Source: Glebionis coronaria | Lineage: Eukaryota > Streptophyta > Magnoliopsida > Asterales > Asteraceae | Length of the DNA stretch: 64,000 nt | Assembly: GCA_025667525.1 (NCBI GenBank) | Contig: CM046882.1 | Location: 219,154,592 to 219,218,591 of the forward strand | Direction of reading: 5' to 3' | The notes under the pieces: generated by a model | Database searches by the model: none | What the model saw: the letters and a program-made list of their open reading frames with translations, nothing else | What the model was told of the DNA's origin: nothing | Shown: piece after piece, positions 35,160-46,478 of the stretch | Layout of the letters: each line of letters starts with the position of its first letter | Numbering within the stretch: position 1 is the stretch's first letter | Made by a program: the position numbers and the translations under genes

Positions 35160-35879
35160 ATCTTATTGCGGAATTGATTCTATTCAATATTGCGGAATTG
35201 TGTTTGTTTGGAGGATTGTGGAATTTCACCTATTTAATCTTTGTGGAATTATAACATTTCGTTCATTGCGAAATCTTACCATCTTTGCGGAATTGTTTAT
35301 TTCAATTATTGCGGAATTATACCACTTACACATATTGCGGAATCTTTGTTTTCCATTATTGCGAAATCATACCGGTTTAGTGGATTGTGAAATTGTTTGA
35401 TTTCGCATTATTGCGAAATTATGTTCTTTTTGGTATTGTGGATTTATAACATTTTTGTTCAAATTTTATTTCAGACTTTTTTTTCCCGCCATTTTCTTAA
35501 TTCTTATTTTTACTTGTCTTTTCTTAGTTTATTTTAAAGTGACTTATTTTTAAAGTTCCTATTTTTATAAAGTTTTAATTTTTAAAAGTTTACTTTTAAT
35601 TATGTTTTAAATTGTTTTATTTCTTTTATATTTTGTCAATTTCAATTAACTCTTTTTATTTTAATTTTATATTGTGTCATTTCGTTTAAGTCTTTACTTT
35701 TAGTTTTATTATTTTGTCATTTATTTTCCAAGCTTTCATTTTTATTTTTCATAGACAACGACAACTTTTTCTTTTATTCACCAAAGACGACTGAGTCACA
35801 CTTAAAACCAAGATCAATTAGATAAGACACCGAGACCAACTCAAAGAACAATTTTTAACTAGTAAAATCATAGTTATTA
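35160..35879 (+). repeat. 5' LTR of D, truncated
   Basis: Matches about 42560-43272. The left edge is an abrupt join to LTR A. Contains about twelve dispersed copies of an ATTGCGGAATT-like word at 20-40 bp spacing (35163-35450). Ends TATTA, 3 nt before the primer site. Confidence 0.8.
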
Positions 35880-35882
35880 AAA

Positions 35883-35897
35883 TGGCGCCGCTGCCGG
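35883..35897 (+). other. Primer-binding site of D (tRNA-Asp)
   Basis: TGGCGCCGCTGCCGG, one mismatch to the complement of the tRNA-Asp 3' end. Element G has the same variant. Confidence 0.88.
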
Positions 35898-36088
35898 CTC
35901 CTTTCGTGAAGATTAACGGTTTTTTTGTGAGAGACGCGTTGGATTTTGGGATCCGTTCTCTTGGGAACGTTATTTTCAAGCATAAGAATTTTCAAAAATC
36001 CTAAAAATTATAAAATTTTCAAAAAATCCATAAAAACTAAAAAAGTTAAAAAAATAAAAAATATTCTGTTGTATTTTCTTTTTAGTGT

Positions 36089-37246
36089 ATGCGTACTCGA
36101 TCTTCGTCTTATCTTGAGCCCGAGACTCGTAGAGACCTAGATATGGCCGGTGTGCATAATAATGACAACCAACCTCACCCCGTTGTGAATAATAACAACC
36201 ATGACCCTCAACCCGACCTTCGTACGATGGAGGAGCTACGTCAATCGACTATGAATGGACATGGAGGACCGATTGCGCCGATGCAAATCACGACGCCCGA
36301 ATTTTCGTTGAAGCATCACATGATCCAACAAGTTCAAAATACTTGTCCATTTCGCGGATTACCGGATGATGATGCCAACAAACACCTAGATAAATTCATG
36401 ACCGTCACTCAAAGCATGAAATTGCCCGGTGTTACCATGGATTTTCTTCGCCTTCATCTTTTTCCACACACTTTATCCCACCATGCCGAAAAATGTTTTC
36501 ATCGTCTTCCTAAGAATTCAATTCATACATGGGACGAAATGAATCAACGAATTTTGTCGCGCTACTTTCCACCATCCATGGTAACTAGTCTTAGGAATCA
36601 AATCAGTGGTTTCACTCAAGAACCCGATGAGTCTCTTTTCGATGCTTGGGAACGTTATAATGTCTTGATCGATCGTTTTCCTAACCATAATATGCTCCCC
36701 GTCACCTTAATTGATACTTTCTACAACGGTTTGAATTTTCGTGATCGTGATATGATTAATGCTGCCGCCGGTGGCACATTTATGAAAAGAAGACCCGAGG
36801 AGTGTAGAGAGCTTATAGAGAACATGACCACACATCACAAAAATTGGGATTTATCCGCATCCTCAAGAACAAACCCGAGGGTCAATGTTTCTTCTACTTC
36901 ATCAAACCCCGAGATAGCCGAACTCACCCAAATCACCCGCCAACTAGCCGAGATGAACAAAAATTTCTTAACCATGGCTACAAACCAATTTCAACAAGTT
37001 AAAGCTGTAGCACTTTCTTGTGAGACTTGCGGCGGTCATCATTCATACACTGATTGTCCTTCCACTCATGACAATCCGGAAAATGTGTATGCGTCTCACG
37101 GCAACTATTCCACAAAAGGCTATCAAGCCCGACCTCAAGGTGATCGTAACTTGCTAAGGTATAGTTCCAACAACTTTCTTTCACCACCCGATTTTTCTCC
37201 TCAAAACCACAACCCAAACACCTTCAATAGAAGCAATCCTAACTAA
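36089..37246 (+). CDS. Athila-type Gag of element D
   Basis: 385 residues from ATG 36089, which follows a splice-acceptor-like TTTTCTTTTTAG by 3 nt. A disordered Asn-rich N-terminus (1-60) precedes the retrotransposon gag capsid (about 70-235): EFSLKHHMIQ, RYFPPSMVTSLRNQI, ESLFDAWERYN, DTFYNGL and INAAAGGTFM. A CX2CX3HX4C zinc knuckle follows at Cys311, Cys314, His318, Cys323. One position where element G has Trp (KWFDRLP) is Cys here (KCFHRLP). The frame ends at TAA 37244-37246, probably from CAA, and continues in frame beyond it. Gag would form particles and bind element RNA. Confidence 0.88.
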   Translation: MRTRSSSYLEPETRRDLDMAGVHNNDNQPHPVVNNNNHDPQPDLRTMEELRQSTMNGHGGPIAPMQITTPEFSLKHHMIQQVQNTCPFRGLPDDDANKHLDKFMTVTQSMKLPGVTMDFLRLHLFPHTLSHHAEKCFHRLPKNSIHTWDEMNQRILSRYFPPSMVTSLRNQISGFTQEPDESLFDAWERYNVLIDRFPNHNMLPVTLIDTFYNGLNFRDRDMINAAAGGTFMKRRPEECRELIENMTTHHKNWDLSASSRTNPRVNVSSTSSNPEIAELTQITRQLAEMNKNFLTMATNQFQQVKAVALSCETCGGHHSYTDCPSTHDNPENVYASHGNYSTKGYQARPQGDRNLLRYSSNNFLSPPDFSPQNHNPNTFNRSNPN

Positions 37247-38497
37247 CCTCGAGCTTCTAATCCATATCCCCCACCCGCTCACCAAGCTCCACCCCTTACT
37301 CAACCCACGACATTTAATCATGATGTTGAAACTTTCATGAGGACCCATGGAGAGGTGGTTAAGAATCATCAAAGCCAAATCATTAACTTGAAAGGTGATA
37401 TCACTAAACAAGGGAATGATATTCGAACCGAGCTTAGAAATGATATACAAACTTCTTTAAGCAACCAAACGAATGATTTGAGGGATATGATGGCTAGTTT
37501 CTCCCAAAGTACTAAACCCTCTACTTCGGGTTCTTTTCCTTCGATTACCGTGACCAACCAAAGGGCTAATTTGAGTGCAATTACCACAAGAAGTGGGAAT
37601 ACCCATGAGGGACCTTCCATCTCTTCGCCAATAAGGAGAGACAAGGCCCGAAGGTCATAATGAGTAATCATACTCCCCCCTCCGGTTATTCCTCTATCAC
37701 CCACTTATTATGACATTCCTCCATTGAGGAACCATTCGATTCCCCAACCTCCTCCTTTCATTTCTACACCTTCCCCTTCGGTTCCTACACCACTTTCTTC
37801 CATCCCCACCCCTCCACCTAAGGTTGCTCAAGAAGCGAGTCCTTCTCCTTCTAAACCTTCAACATCTATGCCTAACATCCCATACCCTTCTCGGTTAGAC
37901 ACAGCTAGATTACTAACGAAGGATGACATTCAAGTGTCAAACTTTTTGAAAAAGATTTCTGGAGTGAACATCACCATTAGCCTTGTTGAATCTCTTGCCC
38001 AAATGCCTAAATTTGTTAAGATGTTTAAAGATTTGCTTAATAAGAAGGAAAAAATGGCAGAGTTTGTCAACACTCGATTAAATGAGAATTGTTCTGCAGT
38101 CCTTCTTAAAGAACTTCCAGAAAAACTTGGAGATCCCGGTCGTTTTGCGTTACCTTGTACATTTTCCAAAACCGAAGAATTTACTACCTTAGCCGATCTC
38201 GGGGCAAGTATCAGTTTAATACCATTAAGTGTTTGGAAAAAGTTATCATTACCCGATCTTACACCAACAAAGATGACTCTTGAGCTAGCAAATCGAACTC
38301 TTGCTTACCCCATTGGTATTGCCGAAGATGTGTTTGTTAAAGTTGGTACCTTCACTTTTCCGGTCGACTTTGTTGTTGTTGATTATGAAATGGACCCTCG
38401 TATTCCGTTAATACTTGGACGACCATTCTTGAGAACCAGAAAAGCTTTAGTCGATGTTGCCGAAGGTGAACTATTCTTAAGGTTCGGGAATGATTAA
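37247..38497 (+). pseudogene. Gag tail and aspartic protease of D
   Basis: Same frame as gag, interrupted by TAA-TGA at 37658-37663. It holds a coiled-coil-like stretch, a Pro/Ser-rich linker (37700-37890), then the NFLKKISGVNITISLVESLAQ helix and the protease. The active site reads ADLGASISLIP (near 38190), the DLGA variant usual in Athila-type elements, and the C-terminal flap region has IPLILGRPFLRT. The frame ends at TAA 38495-38497, where related frames continue into RT; here no RT follows. Confidence 0.75.
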
Positions 38498-38547
38498 CAA
38501 ATTTTTAAGATGGGGAAGATTACAAGCAAATCCAATGAAGAGAATCA

Positions 38548-39480
38548 GTGAAAATGATTGATGTGTTTCAAAACGAGTTTGTTACAACTCCATTGGAAAC
38601 TACAAAGCTTGATGTCAATGATTTTATCGTTTACAACAATCCTCTTTCCGAGCCTATCTATGATAATCCACTTTTTCAAGAAAATGTGGAAGATTTTGAA
38701 GATCCTCTTCCCAATTTAGATGTCCCACCAATATATGATGCTCCACCAATCTATGATGCATATGATGCTGATTCTAGTTCCGATGTGGATGATTATGATG
38801 ATTTTTCTTCAGAATATAAAGGCATGCCAACTTATGATGACTTTGATGATGTTGATACTCTTTCGAGTGATTCTTCAGATGTTATGTCTTCTATTGATGA
38901 TTGTGCTCCTATTTTTTATGAAGATCCTCCGCCAACAATGCTTGATCCTACTTTGGATGATTACTCATTTGAGGAATATTTTGCCACTTTTCTCAATACA
39001 TACTTTTCCAATGAGAATGATTCTCCTTTTTTGGACATTGATTATGGTCTTTATCCTCCTTCGGATGTTAAGAAACCCGTTTCAAAGGAGAAGAAACCGG
39101 AAGACACCAATATCCGTAGTACTTATGTCTTGACATCTCTTTTTCTACCTTCTTCGGATGAGATTGTGTGGTTTATGGGCGTATCTTCAAGGTCTACTGT
39201 GTCTTATTTTCCCCTAAAGGAAAAGGTGTTCGATCCGGGTATCACAATTCTTCAGCCATCTCAGTATCCATCTGATGAAATAAAAGGAAAGATTTTTGGA
39301 AACTATGGAGCTGTGCTTTCACTTCATCATACTTTCTACCACCATGCTCAACAACTGCTTAAAGGAACCTTGCATACTCTTCTTTGGCTTGTCTTATTCA
39401 CCTTAAGCTTGTGCTATTTGATGGACGAGAACCATGTGTTTGACCCCAGTGGATGTTCTTCAAGCTTCTTACCATTGTAA
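38548..39480 (+). CDS. Acidic accessory ORF of element D
   Basis: 310 codons in a different frame from protease. The N-terminus starts near MKMIDVFQNEF (GTG at 38548, first ATG 38554). Very Asp/Tyr-rich centre with a tandem PPIYDA repeat and acidic DSSSDVDDYDD tract; VFDPGI occurs near residue 230, similar to FDPGG in the acidic ORF of element A. There is a hydrophobic segment near residues 275-295 (LLWLVLFTLSLCYL) that could be one membrane span. No enzyme motif. Its retention in an element that has lost RT and integrase suggests either selection or recent origin of the deletion. Function unknown. Confidence 0.55.
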   Translation: MKMIDVFQNEFVTTPLETTKLDVNDFIVYNNPLSEPIYDNPLFQENVEDFEDPLPNLDVPPIYDAPPIYDAYDADSSSDVDDYDDFSSEYKGMPTYDDFDDVDTLSSDSSDVMSSIDDCAPIFYEDPPPTMLDPTLDDYSFEEYFATFLNTYFSNENDSPFLDIDYGLYPPSDVKKPVSKEKKPEDTNIRSTYVLTSLFLPSSDEIVWFMGVSSRSTVSYFPLKEKVFDPGITILQPSQYPSDEIKGKIFGNYGAVLSLHHTFYHHAQQLLKGTLHTLLWLVLFTLSLCYLMDENHVFDPSGCSSSFLPL

Positions 39481-41556
39481 TCAAGGTCGAGTCAGGCTCA
39501 CGACTTGGTGAACAAAAACAAGCGCTCCTCGGGAGGCAACCCGATTATCTATCCTTTTATTCCGTTTTTCTAATAAGTGTAGGGGGAGACCCTAGTATGT
39601 GTTTGTTATTTTCTTTCTTATGATGTGTAGGGATTGGAGCTTCAAAGATTCACTCTTGATGACTTTTGATGACCCGTGATTCCGTGTCTCCGTCTTCCCG
39701 GTTCTATCCTAAACTCTTTTGATTCAATATTTTATAGTTTTCAATATTAAAATAGGATTCACTTTAGTTGTCTCTTCCTCAGGAAGATTTAAACAACGTG
39801 CACAATGTCCTAAGTGTAGGAGAGCTTACTTCCACATGCTTAAACATTGAGGACAATGTTTATATTAAGTGTAGGGGGGACTTCTATCGAAGTTAAGTGG
39901 GATTTTCCATAAATATGTCCTTATTTTAACCGGAAAATTGATTTTCTACATTTTTCAAAAAATTTGATCTATTTTGGCCTATTAGTATTTTCCTTTGTTA
40001 TCATTAATTTATTTCATTAGAATAAATTTTAATAAAATGGTTTCAATAAGTTTAGATGTCTTTGATACATTAGGCCCGTCATGAATCTTTTGACTCAACC
40101 CGAGTTTACTTATCTAAGTTTACTCTAGCTAGTATCCTTAACGTGTTTAAATCAAGTTTTGCTAGGCTTTTATATAGGGAACTTTAAAACGCGAAATTCT
40201 TAACCCTTACGGGTTAAGAACAAGAACTTTTCGCATGTTCCTATAATTGATCCTAGAAAGGCGTTTATCAAGGGAACTTTAAAATGCGAATTCTAAACTT
40301 GAAAAAGTCTAAGAAGTTGCAAGATCCTATAGATGACTTGAAAACCCAAAACTTTGATTTAATAGGCTAAGCATCCACAAGTCTCATTCCTTGAGATTTT
40401 AAATTGTGGCGAACGAGAGATGATAGAGTCAATTATAAGTTTGGTATTCTTTCATGAATTTATGTGAGTTAATTATGAGCTTTCTCTCCCATCGCTTGTT
40501 AATAAATATAATTGTAATAAATAAGGTCGTACGATTTGAAAAGTTACTTAGCTTCTAGCACAATGTTTTTTAAAATTTGCTCGAGATTAATTAGAGTTCA
40601 TAGCCAAGGCATAACTTATTGAAGCGGGATGCGAAGATTGGTGAGTCCGAAAAGGCCCTAACAAGGCATGAGGGCTACATTTTGTTGCTAAAGATCCAAA
40701 GTGATGTGAAGAATCATTTATCAAAAATCAATATGAAGAATCAAGACACACGACGAAAAGCAAATACTCCCCTAAAGATCATGGAGAAGTCTATCCGAAA
40801 AGACCCTAGCAAGGTATGAGGATAAATAGATCCAAGTCCTAAAAGGAGGCGGATCGTTGTATATCAAAATCCCAAATAAATATTGGAGAAAAATGAAGAA
40901 GTCGTGGTCCAAGTATGAAGAATCTCTAAAAAACTTCAAGTGAATTAATTCCTATTATGAAGAGAAGACCATTAGTTTTAAGAACGCATCTCAAGATTCG
41001 AAGTATGAAGTCAATGCCAAATATCTATACGAGAAAGGTCTCAAATCGCGAAACGAGTTATGCCAAGATATGAACTTTATGAGGTCTCGAGAAGCAGTTT
41101 TAAAAGATTTTGTCCTTTAGCTAACTATTGATTAAATCGTCCTACTTTATTTTCAGCCTAAATAACTATCGAAATAAGTCAACAATGCATCCTCGTGATC
41201 ATTCAAGACAACAATAAAATATAAGAGATACACCTAGGAATATGTGAGTCTAAGCTAATAATTTAGCCACATGAGTTTGTGTTAGCTTGCTAACTTATAA
41301 TAACAATGATCTCGTTTTTAAGCTTGGTACGGGGAACGTGAAACTTGAGGGTGATAAACATTCATGACAACCAAATCCCTAATGTAAGTCTTCGATTTCT
41401 TTACTTGATTTCTTCCTTCAAATATTTTGTAATTTTCTATCTTTTTAGTTTTATTAATGTTTTGTGTTTAATAAAGGCTAAGGTGGGTTAATTATGATGG
41501 AAAATGTAAATCTTGCTTTGTAATTAATGCATTGCATAAGGCCATTGCAATGGTCA
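39481..41556 (+). other. Non-coding 3' internal region of D
   Basis: About 2.1 kb without convincing coding; I looked for the envelope-like ORF of classical Athila and did not find one. It has PPT-like GTGTAGGGGG tracts near 39576 and 39866 and a related GTGTAGGAG near 39818. Confidence 0.5.
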
Positions 41557-41569
41557 GGTGTAGGGGATT
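41557..41569 (+). other. Polypurine tract of D
   Basis: GGTGTAGGGGATT directly before the 3' LTR start TGATAGGTGTG. Confidence 0.75.
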
Positions 41570-43272
41570 TGATAGGTGTGAAAACATCCATCCTTTTACC
41601 ACTGAAAGCAAATAAAAACCAAGCCAAAACGTGTATTTAATGTCATAAATGTCGGAATTATGCGTGGTTTGTGTTTTTGTTGTGTTTTAGGATCAAAATA
41701 TGAAAAAGGAAGAAAACACGGGCTTTCACGGGCTTTTATCGAAGAAAAAGACAAAAGACGAAGTCAAAAGATCAAGAGTGCAAAAAGAATGGAAGTCAAA
41801 GGCCTATTCTGAAGATTTATCAAAGAATAAGTCCAAAGACGGAAGTTTAACAAAGTCGAAAAACCAAATCTAATTAATGAAGAAATTAGAAGACAGTTCA
41901 TTTTATTTATAGACAAATCCTGAGACAAAGTCGAGAATGACGAGTTTATTGTCAAAGACGTGAAGACTAAAGAAAGAAAGAAAGAAGGAAGCAACAACAT
42001 CTCCTCCCCTCCTCCTATAAATAGAGACCTCAACCTCATTTTTGAGGTGTTAGCTAATTCACCATTAGTTCTCCACTTTAGTTTTCAAGTTTTTTAAATA
42101 TTGTCTTTACATACTTGTCTTTCTTTTAAGTTATTCATGTAAGTCTTTAATCTTGTTTTGAATCTTTAATCTTAATTTTATTTTCAAGCTTTTTAATCAT
42201 ATCATTCTACCTTTCTTATTTGTTTAATCTTCATCTTTTTCATCATCTTTGTTCGTTACGATTTCGTGTTCTTCATCCATCTCATTTTATACTACACGTT
42301 TCATAAAGTTTATAGCTTTTCGCGTTTCTTGGTTCGTGTTTAAAGGTTTTACAAGTTTTATCATTCATCTAGAATTCGTGGTCAGATTCTTAGTGTTTTT
42401 ATTGGCTCAAAACCCTTAAAAGTTGCGAACAAAAATGCCAAAATTCGTCCTTCCCAAAGATCCATCTTTTTCAGAAAAGTTGCATTAATTCCGCAATATT
42501 TTTAGTATTGAGGAATAGAACTCTCCAAAATATTGCGAAATCGAATCATCTCGTTGTTATTTCGGAATTGATTCTATTCGATATTTCGGAATTGTGTTTG
42601 TTTGGAGGATTGCGGAATTTCACGTATTTAATCTTTGCTGAATTATAACATTTCGTTCATTGCGGAATCTTACCATCTTTGCGGAATTGTTTATTTCCAT
42701 TATTGCGGAATTATACCACTTACACATATTGCGGAATCTTTGTTTTCCATTATTGCGAAATCATACCAGTTTAGTGGATTGCGAAATTGTTTGATTTCTC
42801 ATTATTGCGAAATTATGTTCTTTTTGGTATTGTGGATTTATAACATTTTTGTTCAAATTTAATTTCAAACTTGTTTTTCCAGCCATTTTCTTAAGTCTTA
42901 TTTTTACTTGTCTTTTCTTAGTTTATTTTAAAGTGACATATTTTTAAAGTTCCCAATTTTATAGAGATTAAATTTTTAAAAGTTTACTTTTAATTAAGTT
43001 TTAAATTGCTTTATTTCTTTTATATTTTTTCAATTTCAATTAAGTCTTTTTATTTGAATTTTATATTGTGTCATTTCGTTTAAGTCTTTACTTTTGGTTT
43101 TATTATTTTGTCATTTATTTTCCAAGCTTTCATTTTTATTTTTCATAGACAACGACAACCTTTTCTTTTATCACCAAAGACGACTGAGTCACACTTAAAA
43201 CCAAGATCAATTCGATAAGACACCGAGACCAACTCAAAGAACAATTTTTAACTAGTAAAATCCTAGTTATTA
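41570..43272 (+). repeat. 3' LTR of D (1703 bp)
   Basis: Begins TGATAGGTG and ends TAGTTATTA. TATA box at 42013-42020, then a short hairpin (42030-42045). The ATTGCGGAATT-like motif array spans about 42480-42840. Its end is placed where similarity to the 5' LTR stops and relic E resumes. Confidence 0.8.
42013..42020 (+). promoter_or_regulatory. TATA box in D LTR
   Basis: TATAAATA, 9 nt before an inverted repeat with arms ACCTCA/TGAGGT (42030-42045). Element G has TATAAATA in the matching place with a different, longer inverted repeat; both are followed by GTTAGCTA. Confidence 0.6.
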
Positions 43273-45441
43273 CCCTTCTTTGGTTTTGAATTGCGGGTTT
43301 GTAATCATCCTCCATAAGAATTTTGTGTGTACAAAAATTTGGATCAATTCCTCTTATGTCGGATATCTTCCAAGATATAGCTTTCTTATGTTTCTTAAGC
43401 ATCTCTTTGAGTTTTTCCTTCTCATCATCTTTCAAGTCTTTTTCTATGATAACGGGTAATTGGTCCTTTCCCTCTAAGAAGGCATATTCAAGGTGTGATG
43501 GAAGATCCTTAAGCTCTAAGGAAGGTGGACTCTCAATGGAAGGTTTCACTATAGATGGATCATCATTGGTAACTTCTTGTGGAGTAGGTGAAGGAATGGG
43601 ATCCTCATTGAGCAACTTTTGGATAGTTAGAATGTCTTCTTCCCAATTAATGGGAGAATCATCATTACCAAGGAAGTTGAACTCAAATTCCTCTAAGAGG
43701 AAATCACTCTCTCCAAATGGTGTTAAGGAGGGAGAAATTAAGGCAACGGTCTCTACATGTGGCATGTTCTCACTATTATTCTTGCAAGCTTTATGAAAAT
43801 GTTCATCACACACCTCATCAAGAACATCTACTATGTTAATTGTTTCACAACTTTGAGCTTTCTTGGTAACTTTCCCAACTTAAACACTACTTTCTCATCC
43901 TCAACTCTCATAATTAGTTCTCCTTCCGCCACATCAATAAGAGTACGACCCGTCCTCAAGAAAGGTCTACCAACAATAAGAGGAACTCTTGGATCCATAT
44001 CATAGTCAACAACTATAAAATCCGCGGGGAACGTGAATTTATCAACCTCTACAAACACATCCTTCGTAATGCCTTCCGGATAAGCTATGGAACGGTTTGC
44101 TAACTCAAGGGTCATCCTAGTATGAGTGAGCTCGGGAAAAGAGAGTTTTTGCCAAACCGATAAAGGAATGAGATTGATGCTTGCCCCAAGATCCGCTAGT
44201 GCCATGCAATTTTCCACCCCGGGAAAATTACAAGGGATCAAAAATCACCCTGGATCTCCAAGTTTTGTGGGTAAGGTTTTTAGCAAAACGGTGGAGGAAT
44301 TCTCATTAAGTGATGTGTTAGGTATATCCACCAACTTTTCCTTGTTTGAGTGGAGATCATTGAACATTTTAGCAAACTTTGGCATATAGACAAGAGCTTC
44401 CGTAAAGGATATGTTAATGTTCAAATGCTTGAACATTCTCAAAAAGTTAGAGACTTAAATATCATCCTTATTTTTAAGCTTCTCCTTTCTCAATCTTGAT
44501 GGATATGGAAGGATTGGTTTTGGTGTAGGTTGAGTAGTTGTTGTTGAAGGGTTCTCTTTGTTGGTTTCTTCATTGATTGGTGTTGAAGGTGAAAGAGTAG
44601 TAGGTGTAGGATTAGGAGGTGTAGGTGTCGAAGTTGTAGAGCTTGAAGGTGTTGAGTTTGATGTTATAGGCTTATCACAAGGTGGAACCATGGTAGGCTT
44701 AACCAAAGGAGGTGTAGGAGGCATTAAAGGATCAATAGTTGTCTTTCCACTCCTTTTTTTGATTGTATTAACATTAGCCCTTGGATTTGTTTGTGTGTTT
44801 GAAGGTAGAGCACCTTGTGGCCTTTGATTAAGAAGCATCATAAACATCTTGTTGGTCTCCTCATTCATAGCTCTTATTTGATCTTGTGTTCTCTTTTCAC
44901 TTTCACGAATCCTTCTTTCGGTTTCTTAGTTCATCATTTGAAGTAGATCAAAGGTATCATTTTGCCCATATCCTTGATTGTATCCTTGATGGTGTCCTTG
45001 ATGATGGAAAGGTTGAGGTGGTTGGCTAAATCCTTGATTATTTGTATGAAAGTTGTTTCCTTGATGTTAAAAATTGTTGGGTGCTATATAGTTGTTGTGT
45101 CCTTGGTAGTTTGGCATAGGTCCTTGATTTCTTTGAAGTAATTAAGGAGGGTTTGTTTGGTTTTGGGTGGGTGGATGGGGTGGAAAGCCGGGTGGAGCAA
45201 TGTATTTATTTGACTTGTAAGAGAGATTGTTAGGGTTGAAGGTTTGAAGTGCTCTCTATGTTCATCTTGATAGGCATAACATTCACCTTGAAAATTTTGA
45301 ACCTTGTCACATTGTAGGTAAGAATGAGGACCTCTACATGTTTCACAAGATGTAGTAATGGCATTGGCATTGTTGGTGGAGGAATTGTTCAAGGTGATTT
45401 CACAAAGTTTCAAAACCATATCACTAATAGTATCAACCTTT
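43273..45441 (-). pseudogene. Relic E: Athila-like gag-protease-pol fragment
   Basis: Minus-strand remains in the order zinc knuckle CETCRGPHSYLQC (near 45340), Pro-rich linker (44455-44868), protease (44442-43831; [23 protein letters not shown]) and the start of the RT polyprotein (43813-43273; ISWKISDIRGIDPNFCTHKI). The last frame is cut off after QNQRR by the end of D. TGA 44245-44247 replaces an expected Arg and TAA 44455-44457 an expected Gln; a 1-base frameshift lies near 43865-43880 between protease and pol, and the linker at 44870-45240 is scrambled. It also lacks the N-terminal gag, cut off by F. Confidence 0.75.
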
Positions 45442-45763
45442 TGATATAAAATTGTATAATAAAGATAATCCAAGATCTATCAAGAGGGTTGTTGTTTCTA
45501 GAGAGAGAAACTAGAGAGAGAAAGATGAGAGAAACTATGTGTTTATTATGAAAATGAATAAAACAACCAACACCCTTTCCATCAAAGGAAAGGGTTTATA
45601 TACCCAAGCCTAAGTGTGCTTGGGCCTTCCAACCCATGGACATTCCCATGGGCTAGGTGATTAATACAAATAAAGTAACTTACTAACTACGAGCCTACAA
45701 CGTTTAATAATATTGATGGAGTGACCGATACTTCTAATATACATTAAAAACGTATTTTCAACA
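45442..45763 (-). repeat. Copia-type LTR (322 bp), fragment F
   Basis: On the minus strand runs from TGTTGAAAATACG to TTTTATATCA. It is preceded on that strand by AGGGGGAGAT, the classic PPT-to-LTR junction of Ty1/copia elements, and contains a TATA box (GTATATAAACCC, 45592-45605). It interrupts the gag of relic E. No second LTR is present in the window, so this is the 3' end of a truncated element. Confidence 0.6.
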
Positions 45764-46045
45764 ATCTCCCCCTAAGGGAGGTCACTCCAAATTACAAAGT
45801 CCTAAACCTAGCATACTATACTAAGTCTTCGTCTTGAGCTCGTAGTTGTTTTCTCTTTTCATCTTTTCTTTTCTTTTTGTGAATATGTTTGATAACCATA
45901 GGGCTTTAGCTTGAGAATGTTCTTTTGGCCTTTCACGTGCAGTCTTTGCCTTCTTGTTATATTCGCCTCTTCGTGACTTCATGTCCCACAACCTATCCTT
46001 TGTTGTATTCTTGAAAGTTTCAGAGTTGATACAGCGGAAGACTTT
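45764..46045 (-). other. 3' internal end of F, unassigned
   Basis: About 280 bp between the copia-type LTR and element G. The minus strand has a short basic frame (45821-46063) with no recognised domain. The 13-mer ACAGCGGAAGACT, also in the LTRs of B and C, is at 46031-46043, directly before G. Confidence 0.35.
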
Positions 46046-46478
46046 TAATAAGTGTGAAAACACTTATCCTTTTACCACTTATTTCCAATAATAACATGAC
46101 CAAAACGTGTATTTTATGTCGTAAAAGTCGGAATTATGCGTGGTTTGTGTTTTTATTGTGTTTTAGGACCAAAAGATGAAAAAGGAAGAAAACACGGGCT
46201 TTCACGGGCTTTTATCGAAAAAAACGAGAAAAGACGAAGTCAAGAGATCAAGAGTGCTTAAAGAACGGATGTCCAAGACCTATTCTGAAGATTTATCGAA
46301 GAAAAAGTCTAAAGACGGAAGTTTAATGAAGTCGAAGAACTCAAGTCTAAATTGAAGAAGAAAAATTATTAAGACAAGTTCGAATCCCGAGACGACGTCG
46401 AGAAAAGACAAAGAATTAAATCGGGTCGAGAAGAAGAGAAAGAAGGAACCACACCACACATGCACTTCCCACTTAGCC

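Larger units (their letters stand above)
35160..43272 (+). mobile_element. Element D: Athila-like, gag-protease only
   Basis: Plus-strand element with matching LTR sequence at both ends, tRNA-Asp primer site, gag, protease and an acidic ORF, PPT and a full 1.7-kb 3' LTR. Its 5' LTR lacks about the first 980 bp. RT, RNase H and integrase are absent, not merely broken: the acidic ORF begins about 50 bases after protease. The 3' end lies inside the pol of relic E. Non-autonomous; the three stops in gag-protease suggest this copy is dead. Confidence 0.8.

Noticed and set aside
39481..41556. Athila envelope-like ORF
   Set aside because: Only short frames (longest about 66 codons) with no signal peptide or membrane pattern.
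45821..46063. Basic 80-codon minus-strand frame as a host gene
   Set aside because: Crosses the F/G junction, low complexity, no domain recognised.
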